This document shows positions 50,910 to 55,423 of a stretch of DNA of 55,423 bases, piece after piece. A program made the translations under genes and the position numbers. Position 1 is the stretch's first letter. Each line of letters begins with the position of its first letter. Below the pieces are notes generated by a model. It was not told the DNA's origin. It worked only from the letters and a program-made list of their open reading frames with translations, and did not search any database. The stretch is from Clostridia bacterium (GTDB lineage: Bacteria; Bacillota; Clostridia; Oscillospirales; Acutalibacteraceae), in NCBI GenBank assembly GCA_017450005.1, contig JAFSYM010000035.1:1-55423 (forward strand), given 5' to 3'.

Positions 50910-51040
50910 ATAATAGATTGTAGAAAAGGACGGGCTCTGCCCGTACCCGTTTTGATTGGGGTGCGGGGCATTTTGCCCCGCCCTTTTCTGCTATCCGCTA
51001 TCTGCCATCTGCTATCCGCCATCTTCTGCAATATCGCTTT
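50894..51040. repeat. Composite intergenic repeat tract
   Basis: The tract contains a duplicated TAGATTGTAGA motif (about 50899-50924), a hairpin ACGGGC/GCCCGT (50930-50944), a hairpin GCGGGGC/GCCCCGC (50963-50981) and degenerate tandem copies of CTATCCGC(T)ATCTGCCATCTG (50988-51028). It carries no gene and lies between the truncated lipoprotein and a convergent lipoprotein. Confidence 0.65.
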
Positions 51041-51137
51041 CCCATATTGCACGTTTTTCCGTGAAGAACCTTTTTTCCGGTTCAGCTATGCGTGCATCAC
51101 GGGAACGGTTCACGGAACGCAGGACAGGTATATTCTT

Positions 51138-51989
51138 TTACCAGACAAAGTCGGTGAAGGTTTCGGTGCTGACGATGTTGCTGACGCTGACGTCTCCGAT
51201 GACCGCTACCGACGCCTGCACATCCGCCGCAGCCGAAAACGCGCAGCGGACGATCCTGTTTGTCGCGGCGTCCACTCTGGCGGTCACGTAACCGTTGTGA
51301 TACTGCATGGAAACGTTCTTGATGCCGGGTATGGATTCGGCGCTCGACACCGTGACCACCGACATGCATCTGCCGTAGGAGGACGTCTCGCCGGGCGTGG
51401 GATTCGTTTCGTTCCCCAGGTCGACGCGAATATCATAGTATTGACCGTTCTCCTCAATGGAGAATTTCGTCACGTCGCTCTCCCTGAGTCTGCTCGACCA
51501 GCTGTACCCCGCAGCAGGGAAAACATCCGTATAATCGGTGCCCTTCTGATAGGTCTTGGTCTCGTCTTGCCGGATAATATTGCTCAGCCATCCGGGCAGT
51601 CCGGTGATATCGCCGGATGCGTCTCTTTTATACGCTTTTGTGAAGCCGGGACGGTTTGCCTTGACCGCATTGAGCGCGTCGTTGAGATACGCGATGACCT
51701 CCGCCTTGGTTTGGGGCGCAGACGATTGCGCTTCGGTCGTCTCCTCTTCGGTGGTGCTTTCGATCTGCGTGACGGACTCTTGCGCGGTGGTTTCTTCAGA
51801 TGCTGCCTCGGTGGTTTGCGCAAGCGTCTCTTCGGCGGTCGCGGCAGGCACGGTTTCTTCTGTCGTCGTCTCAGCGGACGATGTGTCTGTCGGCTCCGGA
51901 TCGCCGGCGCCTTTGCCGCACGCGGCAGACAAACCAAGAAGCGTGAGAATCAATGCGACAGCAAGCAGCTTTTTGACATGAGCTTTCAT
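51138..51989 (-). CDS. Lipoprotein with Thr/Glu-rich linker
   Basis: A 283-residue predicted lipoprotein: signal peptide about 1-24 with lipobox LSAAC (Cys24), then a flexible Thr/Glu/Ser-rich linker (about 28-90) and a globular domain (about 95-283). The domain includes KAEVIAYLNDALNAVKANRP, GLPGWLSNIIRQDE and a beta-rich end (VSMQYHNGYVTARVDAATNR). I do not recognise the family; the plan resembles the lipoprotein at 24061 only in the signal and linker. The ATG at 51989 follows GGAGGG. Its leader RNA contains a stable hairpin, and its promoter is clear, so it is likely regulated at the RNA level or well expressed. Confidence 0.8.
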   Translation of the reverse strand: MKAHVKKLLAVALILTLLGLSAACGKGAGDPEPTDTSSAETTTEETVPAATAEETLAQTTEAASEETTAQESVTQIESTTEEETTEAQSSAPQTKAEVIAYLNDALNAVKANRPGFTKAYKRDASGDITGLPGWLSNIIRQDETKTYQKGTDYTDVFPAAGYSWSSRLRESDVTKFSIEENGQYYDIRVDLGNETNPTPGETSSYGRCMSVVTVSSAESIPGIKNVSMQYHNGYVTARVDAATNRIVRCAFSAAADVQASVAVIGDVSVSNIVSTETFTDFVW

Positions 51990-52013
51990 AAGACTTCCCT
52001 CCACGAATGATTT

Positions 52014-52058
52014 GATGATCCTGTGCGGCGGATTCACACCCTGCCGTTTCAGATCATC
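52014..52058 (-). promoter_or_regulatory. Structured 5' leader of the lipoprotein gene
   Basis: In the leader RNA, arms GATGATC (52052-52058 read on the minus strand) and GATCATC (52014-52020) pair. An inner GGCAG...CCGCC helix continues the fold. The element is about 45 nt, roughly 25 bases ahead of the start codon. I do not recognise a known riboswitch. Confidence 0.5.
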
Positions 52059-52061
52059 TTT

Positions 52062-52090
52062 ATTATACAATGCTCTTCCCTGTTTTTCAA
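52062..52090 (-). promoter_or_regulatory. Predicted promoter of the lipoprotein gene at 51138
   Basis: Minus strand: -35 TTGAAA (52085-52090), a 17-bp spacer ending in TTG, and -10 TATAAT (52062-52067). The leader is about 70 bases. Confidence 0.82.
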
Positions 52091-52141
52091 TAGACGATCT
52101 GCCCGAGCGTTGGATGGGGCGCAAAATCGTTCTTCTCACGG

Positions 52142-52171
52142 TTGCGGGATTGGGTACAAGTGTGATATAAT
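52142..52171 (+). promoter_or_regulatory. Predicted promoter of the Imm32-like gene
   Basis: -35 TTGCGG (52142-52147), an 18-bp spacer ending in TGA (extended -10), and -10 TATAAT (52166-52171). The leader to the ATG at 52198 is short. Confidence 0.65.
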
Positions 52172-52197
52172 TGAAAAAAAGTTTGACGGGTGAGCGT

Positions 52198-52410
52198 ATG
52201 AAAACAGATTGGGTAGACGGATTTACAATACGCGTGCGGGTCGATGAATCGGGCACGGTCGTCCTGTCCGCGAACAAAGAAGGGCTGCTCTCTCTGTCGC
52301 AGCAGTTCGCTGCTCTCGCCGAACAACCGACGGCAGCACATATCCATTATGATGCATACAATTCTCTCGAAGACGGATCGACGGAAATCATCATTGAGAA
52401 AGTACCGTAA
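52198..52410 (+). CDS. Small Imm32-like immunity-type protein
   Basis: A 70-residue protein: RVRVDESGTVVLSANKEGLL leads to a helix SLSQQFAALAEQP and a C-terminal HIHYDAYNSLEDGSTEIIIE. The order (strand, ANKEGLLSL helix, H-x-H, LEDGS-strand) fits what I remember of the Imm32 immunity-protein family, which neutralises polymorphic toxins; this is uncertain. No toxin is beside it, so it would be an orphan. The start at 52198 lies 6 bases after a weak GGTGAG and matches a short leader. It is cytoplasmic. Confidence 0.6.
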   Translation: MKTDWVDGFTIRVRVDESGTVVLSANKEGLLSLSQQFAALAEQPTAAHIHYDAYNSLEDGSTEIIIEKVP

Positions 52411-52479
52411 TAGCACCCGTTTCTGCCGACCGCAAACAGTCCGCATAAATTGATTCCGACTTTGAAAGCGTGATTTGCA

Positions 52480-53718
52480 ATGCATGAAAAAGAGTTTCTC
52501 CCGCAGGAGAAGTACAAGAAGAAAAGTGCGCAGACGGACGCGTACGCATTCGGGTTTCTGCCGGATGCAAACGCGGTGTCCAATGCGCAGGCTTTGCAGA
52601 AAGCCGTCGCCGGATATGAAACGGTTACCGTATCCGCGCCGGGCGTTTACGACATTGCGGGTTCGATCCGCCTGCCGAGCGATACGCACCTGCTCTTTGC
52701 GCAGGGCGTCGTTCTGCGGCGAAGTCCGCTGCGGGACAGGCTGTCGGAAGGCAATCTGTTTGTAAACGAGGGCGCGTTTACCGGGGTATTCAATGAAAAC
52801 ATTTCCATCCGCGGCGCGCATATCGTTGTAAACGGCGTCGAGAGCGCCGCAATCTCCTCCGATGACGATGCAAAAACGATCCTGCATACGCCGAACGTCG
52901 TCAACGGGCTGCGCGGACACATTGCATTTCTTTATGTTAAAAATGTCCGCATCGAAAATGTGTTGATTACCGATCTTTTATCGAAAGACTACGGCATACA
53001 GGTCTCCGATTTTGAGAATGTAATCATTAAAAACGTCCACATCGAGGGCTTGAAAGACGGTGTGCATTTCGGTCCCGGCCGCCATTTCGTTCTGCGAAAC
53101 GGCAGGTTCCGCACAGGCGATGACGCCATCGCGCTCAACTGCGCGGACTATTCGGTATCCAATCCGAATTTCGGCACGATTTCCGACGGACTCATAGAGA
53201 ATTGTACGGAGCTTCCGGGTTTTGAAAGCATGCTGTTCATTCGAGTCCTTGTCGGCACGGCGCGGGATTGGACAAGGGGCATGACTGTGCGCCACTCCGA
53301 CGCCGTCCGCACCAAAAGCGGCATGTACCGCGTGGTGATGCGGCCGGATGATACAACGTATATATCTGAAACGGAGCCTTGTTTCGAGGAAGCCTGCAAA
53401 GAGCTGGACGGCATTTTCTGGGTGAAAACGCATCTCGCGTACACCAAGCGGCAGATTCCGCTGACGGCGGGATGCAGGGACATTCTGTTTCGCAACATCT
53501 CGCTGGAGAATCCGCGAGAGCAGGCGGTTATGATCTATAAAAGCGACGACGCCTACCTGCACAGTTGGTATCCCGGCAGTGAGACGCCGCAGGTCAAAAA
53601 TATCCGGTTTGAAAATGTGCAGATTCTCAAGCCGATCGACCGGTTTCTCTGCATCGGGACGCCCGTCGAAAACGTTGAAACGACAGGCGGAAACATCGGC
53701 GAATCTTTTTATACATAA
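52480..53718 (+). CDS. GH28-like right-handed beta-helix protein
   Basis: A 412-residue parallel beta-helix with the look of polygalacturonase (GH28) enzymes. Repeating N-V-x-I-x-N/D turns (KNVRIENVLITDLLSKDYGI, ENVIIKNVHIEGLKDGVHFG) build the helix. The GH28 active-site stretch appears as DGVHFGPGRH and TGDDAIALN (about residues 187-215, D and DD acids). No signal peptide is seen, so it may act inside the cell on imported oligosaccharides. GH28-type enzymes cleave galacturonan or rhamnogalacturonan. The ATG at 52480 lacks a strong ribosome site (GAAAG upstream). A GxGYxYP gene follows. Confidence 0.8.
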   Translation: MHEKEFLPQEKYKKKSAQTDAYAFGFLPDANAVSNAQALQKAVAGYETVTVSAPGVYDIAGSIRLPSDTHLLFAQGVVLRRSPLRDRLSEGNLFVNEGAFTGVFNENISIRGAHIVVNGVESAAISSDDDAKTILHTPNVVNGLRGHIAFLYVKNVRIENVLITDLLSKDYGIQVSDFENVIIKNVHIEGLKDGVHFGPGRHFVLRNGRFRTGDDAIALNCADYSVSNPNFGTISDGLIENCTELPGFESMLFIRVLVGTARDWTRGMTVRHSDAVRTKSGMYRVVMRPDDTTYISETEPCFEEACKELDGIFWVKTHLAYTKRQIPLTAGCRDILFRNISLENPREQAVMIYKSDDAYLHSWYPGSETPQVKNIRFENVQILKPIDRFLCIGTPVENVETTGGNIGESFYT

Positions 53719-53879
53719 AAGAAAACCTCTCCGTCGGAAGAATCATACCAACGATAAACTGTACCGCCGTCAGGCTGAAGCGCTGAATTGATTTCTCTCG
53801 ACACACGCCGACGCACAGGCGCAGTTTGGCAAAGGCTGTCACGCACTGACAGAGAAAATGCACACGGAACGGATGCCGG

Positions 53880-53910
53880 TTGACAGAATCGGGATTTGTC
53901 CGAATAGAAT
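53880..53910 (+). promoter_or_regulatory. Possible promoter of the GxGYxYP gene
   Basis: -35 TTGACA (53880-53885), a 19-bp spacer and -10 TAGAAT (53905-53910), just ahead of GGAGG and the ATG at 53927. The long spacer lowers confidence. A CTGTCA/TGACAG hairpin lies at about 53836-53852. Confidence 0.4.
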
Positions 53911-53926
53911 CACGGAGGACTGCATC

Positions 53927-55423
53927 ATGCAAATTCTTAAACGCATCGTCGTGTATATTCTGACGTTACTGCTTACCCTGTCTTCTGTTTCGTTCGCCGA
54001 CCGGCAGAATACGGACACAGATTTCCCGAAAGCGGCGATTGAGGCAAAAACGCTCCTTCTGACCAACGTACCGACGGACGGCTCCGCGCTGACGCTCGCT
54101 TCGATGCAGGGGCTGCTGGCGAACGTCAGCGAAAAGAATCTGCTGTTCCGCGCCGAAAAATACAGGGATTGGCTGCCCTATACGAACGCGGAACTGATCG
54201 AAACGCAGCCGGACGGATCGCCGTGGGATCTCGCCGCGCTGCTCGCGGAATTTGCGCCGTTTTTCGACGGCTACATTCTGTGCAACAACGACAGCGCATT
54301 GGTCGCGCTCTCGCTTGCGAATCCGAAAAGCAGTATCGTCGTCCTGCAGGAATATGAGACGGCGGTGCGGGATGCGGGTTTGTGCATGACGGCGGACGTG
54401 CGCGGGTGGAGCGATCTTCAGCTGCGCAGATCCCCGGAGTTTCAGCAGCTGCGGCGCGACGTCGCGTTTGAGCAGCCGCTCTCGCTCGCGCCGCGTATGC
54501 TGGATTATGCCGTGATGAGCGGCGCGTACGTATGGTATGACGCCGCGGCAAACCGCGCGGAGCACACCAACGCCTTCCGTTTTCTGCAGGAGAACGCGCT
54601 GATCTTCGGGTGGAACAATGATCTCGGTGAACATGATACCGTAGCCTCGCTCTCCTCACTGAACGCCTGCCTGATCCCTGCGGATCTGGCGTGCAACATT
54701 TCGGTGCTCAGCGGTTTCCCGCGTAAAAGTTTCCGGCAAAAAACGGACGTTCCCGCCCAGGACGGCGGGCGCACCGTCTGTCTGCTGATGTCGGACGGCG
54801 ACAATGTGCAGTGGTTCCTGGGCTCCTATGAGGGTGCCGCTTATTACGGCTCGCCTGTGCGCGGACAATTTCCTTTTGCGTGGGGCGTTCCGGCTTCCGC
54901 CGCAGATCTTGCGTCGCCGCTGGTGGAAAGGTATTACGGCAAGATGACTGCGAATGACGCGTTTGTGCTCTCGCTCAGCGGCCTCGGTTATACGTTCCCG
55001 TCCAGATGGACGAGCCGCAAAGCGCTGCGCAGCATGGCAGGTACCCTCGCGCAGAAGATGGAAATGCTGGATACCCGCGAGCTGCTGGTACTCGACGACG
55101 GCGGTTTTTATTCCGGGGCGCTCAATACGCTGCTGACGGATACGCAGGCAAGCGGGATCTTCTATATGGATTACGGCAATTATGCGGGCTTGAAAGGCAG
55201 AACGCGTTTTGTCGACGGCAAGCCGATCGTATCGGCAAAGTATCGGCTTTGGAACAATCGGCAGGGAAGCTCGCCGGAAGAAATCGCGGCTGCCGTCAAT
55301 GCGCTGCCGACCGATCCGAAGAACCCGGACTCATACGCGTTCATCATCGTGCACGCGTGGTCGGGGCTGAACAGCAGCGGCGATTTTATTGAAGGCGGCA
55401 ATACCATGGCTGCAGTAGAAAAG
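53927..55423 (+). CDS. GxGYxYP-type putative glycosidase (partial, runs off the window)
   Basis: The frame stays open for 499 codons to the window edge, so the gene is cut by the end. A signal peptide covers about 1-24 (ending SFA). The first part (about 35-250) is an alpha/beta domain (TLLLTNVPTDGSALTLASMQ...). The second part holds CLLMSDGDNVQWFLGSYEG (about 286-304) and the family-naming motif LSGLGYTFPSRW (about 345-356; F replaces the second Y). The GxGYxYP family is a putative glycosyl hydrolase group common in gut bacteria. A GGAGG site lies nine bases before the ATG. It follows the GH28-like gene, consistent with a sugar-degradation locus. Confidence 0.8.
   Translation, partial: MQILKRIVVYILTLLLTLSSVSFADRQNTDTDFPKAAIEAKTLLLTNVPTDGSALTLASMQGLLANVSEKNLLFRAEKYRDWLPYTNAELIETQPDGSPWDLAALLAEFAPFFDGYILCNNDSALVALSLANPKSSIVVLQEYETAVRDAGLCMTADVRGWSDLQLRRSPEFQQLRRDVAFEQPLSLAPRMLDYAVMSGAYVWYDAAANRAEHTNAFRFLQENALIFGWNNDLGEHDTVASLSSLNACLIPADLACNISVLSGFPRKSFRQKTDVPAQDGGRTVCLLMSDGDNVQWFLGSYEGAAYYGSPVRGQFPFAWGVPASAADLASPLVERYYGKMTANDAFVLSLSGLGYTFPSRWTSRKALRSMAGTLAQKMEMLDTRELLVLDDGGFYSGALNTLLTDTQASGIFYMDYGNYAGLKGRTRFVDGKPIVSAKYRLWNNRQGSSPEEIAAAVNALPTDPKNPDSYAFIIVHAWSGLNSSGDFIEGGNTMAAVEK

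Noticed and set aside
50988..51028. CRISPR-like short repeats
   Set aside because: Units are short, degenerate and adjacent without spacers; no cas genes are present.
1..55423. tRNA or rRNA genes, prophage or plasmid origin
   Set aside because: No cloverleaf ends, rRNA core sequences, integrase, terminase or replication initiator were seen in the window.

Overview
The window reads as chromosomal DNA from a GC-rich, probably spore-forming member of the class Clostridia. Oscillospirales/Ruminococcaceae-like is my best guess, and it is an inference. The support is: strong Shine-Dalgarno sites, near-consensus sigma-A promoters with 17-bp spacers and often an extended -10 TGn, a PdaA-type deacetylase, a FtsW/PBP pair, BspA-type leucine-rich repeat proteins (one ending in a type I dockerin), CotH and VTC proteins, and intergenic palindromic repeats of a kind common in gut Firmicutes. 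I see no rRNA, tRNA, CRISPR array, transposase or phage genes.

Layout. 0.1-5.7 kb: a minus-strand operon purB-purA-metallophosphoesterase-paaK-ACT, behind a MITE-like palindrome. 5.9-10 kb: an SGNH hydrolase, then a minus-strand operon of an alpha/beta hydrolase, a macro-domain protein and a VWA protein. 10.1-16.3 kb: a dockerin-bearing LRR protein, a zinc-ribbon membrane protein, an MFS transporter coupled to a second metallophosphoesterase, and a NADAR-macro fusion. 16.4-23.9 kb: a coding remnant, a frameshifted MBOAT acyltransferase with its AlgX/DHHW-like partner, a glycerophosphodiesterase, a TSCPD protein and a CotH-VTC-DUF4956 operon. 24-31.3 kb: a lipoprotein, then a minus-strand run ftsW-pbp-Ser/Thr kinase with an LRR ectodomain-mntA-hepT. 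31.4-36.7 kb: a membrane protein followed by several very small exported proteins with hydrophobic or amphipathic C-termini, pdaA, a GH39-like enzyme and another small exported protein. 36.8-39.6 kb: a CrtI-like flavoprotein with its own ferredoxin reductase-ferredoxin fusion. 39.7-43.5 kb: a partner-switching module (SpoIIE-type phosphatase, STAS-kinase fusion, RsbW-like ATPase). 44-55.4 kb: mostly carbohydrate-active or lipase-like enzymes (LCAT-like, GH-A-like, BNR sialidase-like, GH28-like, GxGYxYP) with lipoproteins, a small exported protein carrying two C2H2-like motifs, and an Imm32-like orphan.

How the parts may work together. Much of the window concerns the cell envelope: wall synthesis and its kinase, acyl modification of an exported glycan, polyphosphate polymerase with CotH, and many exported proteins. 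Two themes stand out as less usual. One is ADP-ribose removal (two macro domains plus NADAR) with no visible transferase. The other is the set of tiny signal-peptide proteins around 32-33.5 kb, 36 kb and 50 kb that share a domain plan. All functional assignments come from reading translations and motifs by eye; no database search was run.
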